Assembly (NCBI GenBank): GCA_000720845.1
Contig: JODU01000018.1
Span: 173,626-237,625, forward strand
DNA length: 64,000 nt
Direction: 5' to 3'
Source: Kitasatospora aureofaciens
Lineage (GTDB): Bacteria; Actinomycetota; Actinomycetes; Streptomycetales; Streptomycetaceae
Below are positions 32,309 through 40,585 of this stretch, piece after piece. A program made the position numbers and the translations under genes. The notes under the pieces are model-generated. The model saw nothing but the letters and a program-made list of their open reading frames with translations. It did not search any database and was not told where the DNA came from. The stretch's first letter is position 1. Each line of letters starts with the position of its first letter.

Positions 32309-34447
32309 ATGCGGCCCGTTTCCCAGATCGAACGCACGGTGGCGCCCTTCGAGGTCGTCAGTTCCTACCAGCCCAACGGCGACCAGCCGGCGGCCATCGC
32401 CGAGCTGGCCCGGCGCGTCCAGGCAGGCGAGAAGGACGTCGTCCTGCTCGGCGCGACCGGTACCGGCAAGTCCGCCACCACCGCGTGGATGATCGAGAAG
32501 CTCCAGCGCCCCACCCTGGTGATGGCGCCGAACAAGACCCTGGCCGCCCAGCTGGCGAACGAGTTCCGCGAGCTGCTTCCCCACAACGCCGTCGAGTACT
32601 TCGTCTCGTACTACGACTACTACCAGCCCGAGGCCTACGTCCCCCAGTCGGACACCTACATCGAGAAGGACTCCTCGATCAACGAGGAGGTGGAGCGGCT
32701 GCGCCACTCCGCCACCAACTCGCTGCTCACCCGCCGTGACGTCGTCGTGGTCGCCTCCGTGTCCTGCATCTACGGCCTGGGCACCCCGCAGGAGTACGTC
32801 GACCGCATGGTCCCGCTGCGGGTCGGTGAGGAGCACGACCGGGACGAGCTGCTGCGGCGCTTCGTCGACATCCAGTACACGCGCAACGACATGGCTTTCG
32901 CCCGCGGCACCTTCCGGGTGCGCGGCGACACCATCGAGATCTTCCCGGTCTACGAGGAGCTGGCCGTCCGCATCGAGATGTTCGGCGACGAGATCGAGGC
33001 CCTGTCGACGCTCCACCCGGTCACCGGCGAGATCATCAGCGACGACCAGCAGCTGTACGTCTTCCCGGCCTCCCACTACGTCGCCGGCCCCGAGCGCCTG
33101 GAGCGGGCGGTCAACGACATCGAGAAGGAACTGGCCGAGCGCCTGACCGAGCTGGAGAAGCAGGGCAAGCTCCTGGAGGCCCAGCGGCTGCGGATGCGCA
33201 CCACGTACGACATCGAGATGCTCCGCCAGATCGGCTCCTGCTCCGGCGTGGAGAACTACTCGATGCACTTCGACGGCCGCTCGCCCGGCTCGCCGCCGAA
33301 CACACTGCTGGACTACTTCCCGGACGACTTCCTGCTCGTCATCGACGAGTCGCACGTCACCGTTCCGCAGATCGGCGCCATGTACGAGGGCGACGCGTCC
33401 CGCAAGCGGACCCTGGTCGACCACGGCTTCCGGCTGCCCTCCGCGCTCGACAACCGCCCGCTGAAGTGGGAGGAGTTCCAGGAGCGCATCGGTCAGACCG
33501 TGTACCTGTCGGCCACCCCGGGCGCCTACGAGCTGTCCCGCTCGGACGGCGCCGTCGAGCAGATCATCCGGCCCACCGGCCTGGTCGACCCGGAGGTCGT
33601 CGTCAAGCCCACCGAGGGCCAGATCGACGACCTGGTGCACGAGATCCGCAAGCGGACCGAGAAGGACGAGCGCGTCCTGGTCACCACCCTCACCAAGAAG
33701 ATGGCCGAGGACCTCACCGACTACTTCCTGGAGCTCGGCATCCAGGTCCGCTACCTCCACAGCGACGTCGACACGCTGCGCCGCGTCGAGCTGCTGCGCG
33801 AGCTGCGCGCCGGCGAGTACGACGTCCTGGTCGGCATCAACCTGCTGCGCGAGGGCCTCGACCTGCCCGAGGTGTCCCTGGTGGCGATCCTCGACGCCGA
33901 CAAGGAGGGCTTCCTGCGCTCCGGAACCTCCCTGATCCAGACCATCGGCCGCGCGGCGCGCAACGTCTCCGGCCAGGTCCACATGTACGCGGACAAGATC
34001 ACGCCGGCGATGGAGAAGGCCATCGACGAGACCAACCGCCGGCGCGAGAAGCAGGTCGCGTTCAACAAGGCGAACGGCATCGACCCGCAGCCGCTGCGCA
34101 AGAAGATCAACGATATCGTCGCGCAGATCGCCCGCGAGGACGTCGACACCGAACAGCTCCTCGGCTCGGGCTACCGCCAGATGAAGGAGGGCAAGGGCGC
34201 CAAGGCTCCCGTGCCCGCGCTGGGCGGCCAGGCGACGGGCGGAGCCAAGGCGGCCAAGGGCAGGGCCAAGGAGACGGCGGTGACCGACCGCCCCGCGGCG
34301 GAGCTGGCCGAGCAGATCGAGGACCTCACCACCCGCATGCGGGCGGCCGCGGCCGACCTCCAGTTCGAGATCGCGGCCCGGCTGCGCGACGAGGTCTCGG
34401 AGATGAAGAAGGAACTGCGCCAGATGAAGGAGGCGGGCCTGGCCTGA
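32309..34447 (+). CDS. uvrB: UvrABC excinuclease subunit B
   Basis: Central helicase-like subunit of nucleotide excision repair; UvrA loads it at lesions and it recruits UvrC. It is 712 residues long. Walker A is GATGTGKS (48-55), the damage-sensing beta-hairpin is YYDYYQPEAYVPQSDTY (about 100-116), the Walker B region is LLVIDESHVTVPQ and the motif VI region is QTIGRAARN. The C-terminal UVR domain (about 665-710) binds UvrC, after a Gly/Ala/Lys linker that is longer than in E. coli. There is no Shine-Dalgarno, consistent with a leaderless transcript from the damage promoter. Confidence 0.97.
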   Translation: MRPVSQIERTVAPFEVVSSYQPNGDQPAAIAELARRVQAGEKDVVLLGATGTGKSATTAWMIEKLQRPTLVMAPNKTLAAQLANEFRELLPHNAVEYFVSYYDYYQPEAYVPQSDTYIEKDSSINEEVERLRHSATNSLLTRRDVVVVASVSCIYGLGTPQEYVDRMVPLRVGEEHDRDELLRRFVDIQYTRNDMAFARGTFRVRGDTIEIFPVYEELAVRIEMFGDEIEALSTLHPVTGEIISDDQQLYVFPASHYVAGPERLERAVNDIEKELAERLTELEKQGKLLEAQRLRMRTTYDIEMLRQIGSCSGVENYSMHFDGRSPGSPPNTLLDYFPDDFLLVIDESHVTVPQIGAMYEGDASRKRTLVDHGFRLPSALDNRPLKWEEFQERIGQTVYLSATPGAYELSRSDGAVEQIIRPTGLVDPEVVVKPTEGQIDDLVHEIRKRTEKDERVLVTTLTKKMAEDLTDYFLELGIQVRYLHSDVDTLRRVELLRELRAGEYDVLVGINLLREGLDLPEVSLVAILDADKEGFLRSGTSLIQTIGRAARNVSGQVHMYADKITPAMEKAIDETNRRREKQVAFNKANGIDPQPLRKKINDIVAQIAREDVDTEQLLGSGYRQMKEGKGAKAPVPALGGQATGGAKAAKGRAKETAVTDRPAAELAEQIEDLTTRMRAAAADLQFEIAARLRDEVSEMKKELRQMKEAGLA

Positions 34448-34500
34448 CGGCCCGTCCGGGGCACGCGCTGTGTTGCAAGACCGACACAAAGCACGGGCCG
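34448..34500 (+). terminator. Probable uvrB terminator
   Basis: CGGCCCGT (34448-34455) pairs with ACGGGCCG (34493-34500), and an inner GTGT...ACAC stem (34470-34473 with 34484-34487) stacks inside. It directly follows the uvrB stop and precedes the terD promoter. Confidence 0.45.
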
Positions 34501-34510
34501 GGGTGGGGCG

Positions 34511-34533
34511 CTGTCAGTGCCCCTGCGTAGGGT
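34511..34533 (+). promoter_or_regulatory. RecA_NDp/PafBC-type DNA-damage promoter of terD
   Basis: CTGTCAGTG (34511-34519), eight bases and TAGGGT (34528-34533) match the consensus except for the first base. It would start near 34540, about 49 bases before the terD GTG, giving a normal leader with a ribosome binding site. Confidence 0.75.
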
Positions 34534-34588
34534 TCTGGTCAACCGCGCAGACCGCGGCAACAGGGGACGTTCGAGAGGGGATCAGCGC

Positions 34589-35167
34589 GTGACCGTCAAC
34601 ATGACCAAGGGTCAGGCCATCAGTCTGCAGAAGAGCGACGGGGGCAGCCTGACGTCGGTGCGCATGGGTCTCGGCTGGCAGGCGGCTCCCCGGCGCGGCC
34701 TGTTCGGTTCGCGCACCCGGGAGATCGACCTGGACGCCTCCGCGGTCCTCTTCGCGGACAAGCAGCCGGTCGACGTCGTCTTCTTCCGCCACCTGGTGAG
34801 CGACGACGGCTCGGTGCGCCACACCGGTGACAACCTCGTCGGCGGTGTCGGCCAGGGCGGCGACGACGAGGCGATCCTCGTCGACCTGCAGCGCGTTCCG
34901 GTCCACATCGACCAGATCGTCTTCACGGTGAACTCCTTCACCGGCCAGACCTTCCAGGAAGTGCAGAACGCCTTCTGCCGCCTGGTCGACGAGACCAACG
35001 GCCAGGAACTCGCCCGCTACACGCTGGCCGGCGGCGGAGCCTTCACGGCCCAGATCATGGCCAAGGTGCACCGCGCGGGCCAGGGCTGGGCGATGACCGC
35101 CATCGGCACCCCGGCCAACGGCCGCACCTTCCAGGACCTGATGCCGGCGATCCTGCCGGTCCTGTAG
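34589..35167 (+). CDS. terD: TerD family tellurium/stress resistance protein
   Basis: A 192-residue TerD-domain protein, the usual length. TerD proteins bind calcium and act in a poorly understood stress system first found through tellurite resistance. The conserved core is visible: DLDASAVLFADKQPVDVVFF, DDGSVRHTGDNLVGGVGQGGDDEAILVDLQRVP, IVFTVNSFTGQTFQEVQNAFCRLVDE and ELARYTLAGGGAFTAQIMAKVHR. The acidic GDN and GGDDE loops are the calcium site. GTG 34589 is chosen because GAGAGGGG is eight bases upstream. Its promoter is of the DNA-damage type. Confidence 0.93.
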   Translation: MTVNMTKGQAISLQKSDGGSLTSVRMGLGWQAAPRRGLFGSRTREIDLDASAVLFADKQPVDVVFFRHLVSDDGSVRHTGDNLVGGVGQGGDDEAILVDLQRVPVHIDQIVFTVNSFTGQTFQEVQNAFCRLVDETNGQELARYTLAGGGAFTAQIMAKVHRAGQGWAMTAIGTPANGRTFQDLMPAILPVL

Positions 35168-35211
35168 CCGCCGGTACGCGCCAGTCAGGCCGGGGCAGTC
35201 CGACATGAACC

Positions 35212-35237
35212 GGCCGGTCCCGTGTGCGGGACCGGCC
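35212..35237 (+). terminator. terD terminator
   Basis: GGCCGGTCCCG (35212-35222) and its perfect complement (35227-35237) form an 11-bp stem with a TGTG loop. It separates terD from the TerD-fusion gene. Confidence 0.75.
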
Positions 35238-35290
35238 AGGCCCGCATGACGTCCCGCGGGTGACACACGATTGACACAGGGGGAAAGGCG

Positions 35291-37306
35291 ATGACGGCCG
35301 AGCTGACGCGGGGACAGAACCACCCGCTTCCCCGGGCTCGTCTCGAGATCCGGGTCTCGGCCGGCACGCCGGTCGTGGCCGGGGCCACGCTCGGCGACGA
35401 GAACGGCACCGTCCACGGCGTCGAGCGGGTGGTCCATCCGGGCGCGCCCACCCTGCCGGGCCTGGAGGTCTCCCGGCAGGCCGCCGCCGACCACCGCCTC
35501 GCGGTGGACCTGGACGCCGTGCCCGACGCGGTGCACCGCGTCAGTGTGCTGCTCGCCCTGCCGGCCGGCGGGAGAGGTCCGGCCCGGTTCGGGGCCGTCG
35601 CCGCCCCGTTCGTCGCCGTCACCGACCTCGACGGCGACGAGGTCGCCACCTACACCATCACCGGTCTGGAGGCCGAGTCCGCCGTCGTCGCCCTGGAGCT
35701 CTACCGGCGCCAGGGCGCCTGGAAGGTCCGCGCCGTCGGTCAGGGCTACGCGGGCGGGCTCGCCGAGCTCCTCGCCGACCAGAAGCTGTCCCAGGCCCAC
35801 CAGCTCGCGGCGAGCATCCACGAGGCGGTGGCGAGCGGGCTGGCCCGTTCGATACCGGCCCCTCCGGCCGCCGCCCCGGCGCACGGTCCGGACCATGGCA
35901 CCGCGCCCCGGACCGGCCCCGGTGCGCCCGTACCGCCGGCGTCTCCGTACGACACCCAGGGGGCTTCCGCTCCCGGCCCGCAGCCGCCCGGGGCGCCGGG
36001 ACTGACCGGGGCACAGCAGCCGTACCCGGAAGGGCCGGGGGAGCCCGCCAACCCCGGCCAGCCGTCCGCGCCCGCCGCAGGCGGCCCGATCGACTACAGC
36101 CACCCGCGCCGGCAGAACGCGGCACCGCCCCCGCCCCCGCCGGCCGCGCCCCCGGCCGAACCCGGTCAGCCGGCCCGGCCCGTCGCGGGTGACGCCACCG
36201 GCTGGTCCATGGAGGAGCGGCTCTACAACCAGGTGTGGGGCATGTTCGAGGACCTGGCCCGCACCACGGCCGCCTACCGCAGCGCCGTCGACTTCGCCGA
36301 ATCCCGCATGGAGAAGGAGCTCGACCAGGTCCTGTCCGATCCCCGCAGCCGGATCGGCGGACAGGGCGACGCCGCCCGCGAGGCGGCACGCTCCCGGTAC
36401 GGCGAGCTGGTGTCCCAGGCCAGGGAGGTCCTGGACCGGGACGTCGCCCAGCTCGTCGCCGAGGCCGAGGTCGTCGAGCCCGCCCTGCCGGCGGCCTTCG
36501 CACGCTGGGACAACCCGGTCTGGCACGCCTACCGCGTCCCCATGGAGATCCCGATGGCCCTGCGGCTGGGTGATCTCCATCTGCCGGAGGCCGACCGCAT
36601 ACGCATCCCGATGCTGATCCGGCTGCCGCTGGAGCGCGGTCTGTGGATCGACAGCGGGCGTTCCGCCTCGCTCGACGGGTCGTTCGCCGACTCCCACGAG
36701 ATGCGGCGCCTGGGCCTGGAGACGGCCGTCGCCCACGCGGCCCGGCTGCTCGCCATCTACCCGGCGGGCGAGTTCACCGTGCACGTCATCGACCCGGCCG
36801 GATCCGGGGCGCAGGCCCTGGCGCCGCTGGTGCGCAGCGGGGTGCTCGCCGCTCCGCCGGCCCAGGGCGCCGCGGGGGCGGCGGACGTACTGGCCCGTCT
36901 CACCCAGCGCGTCGACCTGGTCCAGATGGCGTTGCGCGCAGGGGCTCCGGACGCGCTCCCGCCCGGCCTGGACACCTCGCAGCAGTTGCTGGTCGTCAAC
37001 GACTTCCCGCACGGATTCGACGACCGGGCCGTCAACCAGCTGCGCTACCTCGCCGACGAGGGGCCGGCCGTGGGTGTCCACCTGATGATGGTCGCCGACC
37101 GCGAGGAGTCCGCCGGGTTCGGGCCACTGCTGGACCCGCTGTGGCGCTCGCTGCTCCGGCTGACGCCGGTGGCCGACGACCACCTCGCCGACCCGTGGGT
37201 CGGACATGCCTGGACGTACGAGCCCTCGCTCGTACCGCCCGGCAGCCAGGTGCTCCAGCAGGTGCTCGACCAGGTCGCCGCCGCCCGCCGTTCATGGGGC
37301 CGGTGA
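35291..37306 (+). CDS. TerD-domain protein fused to an FtsK/HerA-like domain lacking a P-loop
   Basis: A 671-residue multidomain protein. Residues 15-160 are a TerD domain, ending in the family hallmark VRAVGQGYAGGLAEL. A Pro/Gly-rich linker follows (about 180-300), then a helical stretch (SMEERLYNQVWGMFEDLARTTAAYRSAVDFAESRM). The C-terminal 260 residues have the layout of an FtsK/HerA ATPase: the strand RIPMLIRLPLERGLWIDSG, a helix with AVAHAARLLAIYPAGEFTVHVIDPAG, and a Walker B-like strand LLVVNDFPHGFDD followed by GVHLMMVADR. No GKS/GKT loop is present where it should be, so nucleotide hydrolysis is unlikely. GGGGGAAAGG precedes the ATG. The FtsK-like reading is an inference from pattern. 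Confidence 0.75.
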   Translation: MTAELTRGQNHPLPRARLEIRVSAGTPVVAGATLGDENGTVHGVERVVHPGAPTLPGLEVSRQAAADHRLAVDLDAVPDAVHRVSVLLALPAGGRGPARFGAVAAPFVAVTDLDGDEVATYTITGLEAESAVVALELYRRQGAWKVRAVGQGYAGGLAELLADQKLSQAHQLAASIHEAVASGLARSIPAPPAAAPAHGPDHGTAPRTGPGAPVPPASPYDTQGASAPGPQPPGAPGLTGAQQPYPEGPGEPANPGQPSAPAAGGPIDYSHPRRQNAAPPPPPPAAPPAEPGQPARPVAGDATGWSMEERLYNQVWGMFEDLARTTAAYRSAVDFAESRMEKELDQVLSDPRSRIGGQGDAAREAARSRYGELVSQAREVLDRDVAQLVAEAEVVEPALPAAFARWDNPVWHAYRVPMEIPMALRLGDLHLPEADRIRIPMLIRLPLERGLWIDSGRSASLDGSFADSHEMRRLGLETAVAHAARLLAIYPAGEFTVHVIDPAGSGAQALAPLVRSGVLAAPPAQGAAGAADVLARLTQRVDLVQMALRAGAPDALPPGLDTSQQLLVVNDFPHGFDDRAVNQLRYLADEGPAVGVHLMMVADREESAGFGPLLDPLWRSLLRLTPVADDHLADPWVGHAWTYEPSLVPPGSQVLQQVLDQVAAARRSWGR

Positions 37307-37383
37307 CCGGTTCCGAGCTGGGCTTTTGAGCTTAATTTGCAAATCTCTTTACCTTCCCTTGGGGATTGGGGTACTGTCGTCCG

Positions 37384-37554
37384 TACGGAGGGGAGTACTC
37401 CCTGTCTGTGCGGCGTACCCGTCAATACGGATCAGGCCAGATCCCGGGGCGTCGGCCCGTGGTTCCGGGCGCATCGCGCGTCCCGGACTCCTGGGTGGAA
37501 GAGACCTCCGGCAGCGACGACGCTGACATCTGCCGTGTGACGTACTGCCGGAGG
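37384..37554 (+). promoter_or_regulatory. yybP-ykoY (Mn2+) riboswitch with ribosome-binding-site sequestering arm, before terC
   Basis: CGGAGGGGAGTA (37386-37397) matches the 5' hallmark of the yybP-ykoY manganese riboswitch, closing stem plus GGGGAGTA loop. GAGACCTCCG (37501-37510) matches its 3' hallmark AGACC plus the other strand of the closing stem, so CGGAGG pairs with CCTCCG. The same 3' strand, CCTCCGGCAG (37505-37514), is perfectly complementary over ten bases to CTGCCGGAGG (37545-37554), which contains the terC ribosome binding site GGAGG. This predicts a translational ON switch: Mn2+ stabilises the closing stem and frees the ribosome binding site. Family members very often control terC genes. 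Confidence 0.85.
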
Positions 37555-37558
37555 CGTA

Positions 37559-38560
37559 GTGGAAGTTTCGGTGACCCTGTGGGTCCTGACCATCGTGGGC
37601 CTTGCCGCCCTCATCGCGGTCGATTTCTTCATCGGCCGCAAACCGCACGACGTATCGATCAAGGAAGCCGGTATCTGGACCGGCGTCTGGATCGCCTTGG
37701 CGGGCCTCTTCGGGCTCGGCCTGCTCTTCTTCGGCGGCGGTGAACCCGCCGGCGAGTTCTTCGCGGGCTTCATCACCGAGAAGTCGCTGAGCGTGGACAA
37801 CCTCTTCGTCTTCGTCCTGATCATGGCGAAGTTCGCGGTGCCCTCGCAGTACCAGCAGCGGGTTCTGCTCATCGGTGTCCTGATAGCCCTGGTCCTCAGG
37901 GCCATCTTCATCGCCGCGGGCGCCGCGATCCTCGCCAGCTTCGCCTGGGTCTTCTACATCTTCGGTGCCTTCCTCATCTACACCGCCTGGAAGCTCATCC
38001 AGGAGGCGCGGGCCGACGAGGACGACGAGGAGTTCGAGGAGAACAAGCTCCTCAAGGCCGCCGAGCGACGCTTCGGTGTCGCCGACCGGTACCACGGCAC
38101 CAAGCTGTGGATCGAGGAGAACGGCAAGCGGATCATGACCCCGATGCTGGTCGTGATGCTCGCCATCGGCACCACCGATGTGCTCTTCGCGCTCGACTCC
38201 ATCCCGGCGATCTTCGGTCTGACGCAGGACCCGTACATCGTGTTCACGGCCAACGCGTTCGCCCTGATGGGTCTGCGTCAGCTGTACTTCCTCATCGGGG
38301 GTCTGCTGAAGAAGCTGGTCCACCTGTCCTACGGGCTGTCCGTGATCCTGGGCTTCATCGGTGTCAAGCTGGTGCTGCACGCCCTGCACGAGTCCGGCGT
38401 CCACGTTCCCGAGATCAGCATTCCGGTCTCGCTCGGCGTGATCTGTTCCGTCCTGATCGTCACCACGATCACCAGCCTCCGCGCCTCGAAGAAGCAGGCC
38501 GCGGCGGAAGCGGCGGCCGTCGGCGACGGCGAAGCGTCGAAGGACAGCATCGAGGCCTGA
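37559..38560 (+). CDS. terC: TerC family integral membrane protein (Mn2+-linked)
   Basis: A 333-residue TerC family protein with about nine membrane helices. Diagnostic segments are IAVDFFIGRKPHDVSIKEAGIW, FFAGFITEKSLSVDNLFVFVLIMAKFAVPSQYQQRVLLIGVL, IGTTDVLFALDSIPAIFGLTQDPYIVFTANAFALMGLRQLYFL and the acidic residues within them. TerC relatives such as Alx and MeeF export Mn2+ or load metalloproteins. The acidic DEDDEEFEENKLL loop near residue 155 is cytoplasmic. GTG 37559 follows GGAGG by four bases and is under the riboswitch above. The C-terminal 30 residues are disordered. Confidence 0.93.
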   Translation: MEVSVTLWVLTIVGLAALIAVDFFIGRKPHDVSIKEAGIWTGVWIALAGLFGLGLLFFGGGEPAGEFFAGFITEKSLSVDNLFVFVLIMAKFAVPSQYQQRVLLIGVLIALVLRAIFIAAGAAILASFAWVFYIFGAFLIYTAWKLIQEARADEDDEEFEENKLLKAAERRFGVADRYHGTKLWIEENGKRIMTPMLVVMLAIGTTDVLFALDSIPAIFGLTQDPYIVFTANAFALMGLRQLYFLIGGLLKKLVHLSYGLSVILGFIGVKLVLHALHESGVHVPEISIPVSLGVICSVLIVTTITSLRASKKQAAAEAAAVGDGEASKDSIEA

Positions 38561-38573
38561 TCAACCCCGGCCC

Positions 38574-38607
38574 GGAGCGGCGAACGGCTGGAGCCGTTCG
38601 CCGCTCC
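38574..38607 (+). terminator. terC terminator
   Basis: GGAGCGGCGAACGGCT (38574-38589) is complementary over its whole length to 38592-38607, giving a 15-16 bp hairpin with a very short loop. It follows the terC stop by about a dozen bases. Confidence 0.85.
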
Positions 38608-38705
38608 CCGCTTGCTCGTTGAGCCGATTCAGCCCGTGGGCTCGGCGGGGGAGGGGCCCCGAGATCCGGAATGCGGCGCCCGCCGCCCTCTGCGACGATC
38701 ACCGC

Positions 38706-39806
38706 ATGGTCACCGGTCCCAGGGCGCTCCTCGCACGGTGGACGACCGTCACGCCCCTGATCGCGGTCGTACTGCTGGCCTTCACCTGGGGCCGCTCGCT
38801 GCCCGGCGCGGTCGTCGCGCTGCTCACGATCGTCCTGGCGGCGTCCGTCCTGGCCGCGGTGCACCACGCCGAGGTGGTCGCCCACCGGGTCGGCGAGCCC
38901 TTCGGCTCCCTGGTCCTCGCCATCGCCGTCACGGTCATCGAGGTCGCGCTCATCGTGACCCTGATGGCGGACGGCGGCGACAAGAGCGCGACCCTGGCCC
39001 GGGACACGGTCTTCGCGGCCGTCATGATCACCTGCAACGGGGTCGTCGGCCTCAGCCTCCTGGTCGCCTCCCTGCGACACGGGATCGCGGTGTTCAACCC
39101 GGAGGGCACCGGCGCCGCCCTCGCGACGGTGGCGACCCTGGCCACCCTCAGCCTCGTCCTGCCGACCTTCACCACCAGCGCGCCCGGCCCGGAGTTCTCC
39201 ACCGTGCAGCTGACCTTCGCCGCGCTGTCCTCGCTCGTCCTCTACGGCCTGTTCATCGCGACCCTGACGGTGCGGCACCGCGACTACTTCCTGCCGATCA
39301 CCCGGCAGGGCGAAGTGATCACCGCCGAGGAACACGCGCACGCACCCTCCTCGCGCACGGCCCTGATCAGCCTCGGGATGCTGGGCCTGGCCCTGATCGG
39401 GGTCGTCGGCCTCGCCAAGGGCGTGTCGCCGACCATCGAGGACGGAGTGGCCGCCGCCGGACTCCACCACGCCGTCGTCGGCGTCATCATCGCCTTGCTG
39501 GTCCTGCTCCCCGAGACGATCGCCGCGGTGCGCTCCGCGCGCCGCGACCGGGTGCAGACCAGCCTGAACCTGGCGCTCGGCTCGGCCATGGCCAGCATCG
39601 GCCTGACCATCCCGGCCGTCGCCCTGGCGTCCGTGTGGCTCTCCGGGCCGCTGGTCCTCGGCCTCAGCTCCATCCACATGGTGCTGCTCGCCCTGACCGT
39701 GGTGGTGGCCTCTCTGACGGTCGTGCCGGGCCGGGCCACGCCCTTGCAGGGAGGCGTCCACCTGGTGCTGTTCGCGGCGTACCTGGAACTGGCCGTCAAC
39801 CCGTAG
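38706..39806 (+). CDS. Calcium/proton antiporter, ChaA-like
   Basis: A 366-residue membrane protein of the Ca2+:cation antiporter (CaCA) superfamily with about eleven helices. Both alpha repeats are visible: GEPFGSLVLAIAVTVIEVALIVTLM with the ion-binding Glu, and VGVIIALLVLLPETIAAVRSARRDRVQTSLNLALGSAMASIGLTIP. A short acidic/His-rich loop (EEHAHAPSS) separates the halves. It probably exports Ca2+. It is the last gene of the Ter/metal block, but the strong terC terminator lies between, so it likely has its own promoter. It begins with ATG 38706 without a clear ribosome binding site. Confidence 0.88.
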   Translation: MVTGPRALLARWTTVTPLIAVVLLAFTWGRSLPGAVVALLTIVLAASVLAAVHHAEVVAHRVGEPFGSLVLAIAVTVIEVALIVTLMADGGDKSATLARDTVFAAVMITCNGVVGLSLLVASLRHGIAVFNPEGTGAALATVATLATLSLVLPTFTTSAPGPEFSTVQLTFAALSSLVLYGLFIATLTVRHRDYFLPITRQGEVITAEEHAHAPSSRTALISLGMLGLALIGVVGLAKGVSPTIEDGVAAAGLHHAVVGVIIALLVLLPETIAAVRSARRDRVQTSLNLALGSAMASIGLTIPAVALASVWLSGPLVLGLSSIHMVLLALTVVVASLTVVPGRATPLQGGVHLVLFAAYLELAVNP

Positions 39807-39899
39807 GCCGTGGCCGGGACATCGGCGCACCGTGATAGACCGGGGACCGAGCAGTGGCCGCGCATGGGCCGCCGCACCCCCTCACGGACCGGAGGAACC

Positions 39900-40373
39900 G
39901 TGCCCCGCACCCTGGCCAACGCCCCGATCATGATCCTCAACGGGCCCAACCTGAACCTGCTCGGCCAGCGCCAGCCGGAGATCTACGGCTCCGACACCCT
40001 CGCCGACGTCGAGGCGCTGTGCGTGAAGGCGGCGGCCGCGCACGGCGGCACGGTGGACTTCCGGCAGTCCAACCACGAGGGCGAACTGGTGGACTGGATC
40101 CACGAGGCCCGGCTGAACCACTGCGGGATCGTGATCAACCCCGCCGCCTACTCGCACACCTCCGTCGCCATCCTGGACGCGCTCAACACGTGCGACGGGC
40201 TGCCGGTGGTGGAGGTCCACATCTCCAACATCCACCAGCGCGAGCCGTTCCGGCACCACTCCTACGTCTCGCAGCGCGCCGACGGAGTCGTCGCGGGGTG
40301 CGGTGTGCAGGGGTACGTGTTCGGTGTGGAGCGGATCGCGGCCCTGGCCGGAGCGGGCTCGGCCAGGGCCTGA
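39900..40373 (+). CDS. aroQ: 3-dehydroquinate dehydratase, type II
   Basis: Third enzyme of the shikimate pathway, converting 3-dehydroquinate to 3-dehydroshikimate by the enolate (type II) mechanism. It is 157 residues long. ILNGPNLNLLGQRQPEIYG carries the catalytic Arg and Tyr, RQSNHEGELVDWIHEA the Asn/Glu site, and VEVHISNIHQREPFRHHSYVS the catalytic His. GGAGG stands four bases before GTG 39900. It has no aromatic pathway neighbour here. The 211 bases after it hold no gene. Confidence 0.95.
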   Translation: MPRTLANAPIMILNGPNLNLLGQRQPEIYGSDTLADVEALCVKAAAAHGGTVDFRQSNHEGELVDWIHEARLNHCGIVINPAAYSHTSVAILDALNTCDGLPVVEVHISNIHQREPFRHHSYVSQRADGVVAGCGVQGYVFGVERIAALAGAGSARA

Positions 40374-40585
40374 GGCGCCGGGGCCGCCGGCCGGGGGGCG
40401 GGGATCGGGAGGCCGGCGGCCCGTGCCGCCCAGGAGCCGTCGTTCCTGTGCGGGGCTGCCACCCAGTCGACCGCGCCGCACCGGTGCGCGGGGAGCGTGC
40501 GCGGGCCGCGGGTGTGTGCGAACGCTTCACACGGGGCGCGTACACAGGGGCGACGGCGCGGGCCCGCGGCCGAGGAGCCCGCCCG

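Noticed and set aside
40374..40585. Possible small gene between aroQ and the metallo-hydrolase
   Set aside because: No frame combines a start, ribosome binding site and Streptomyces codon bias; nothing recognisable.
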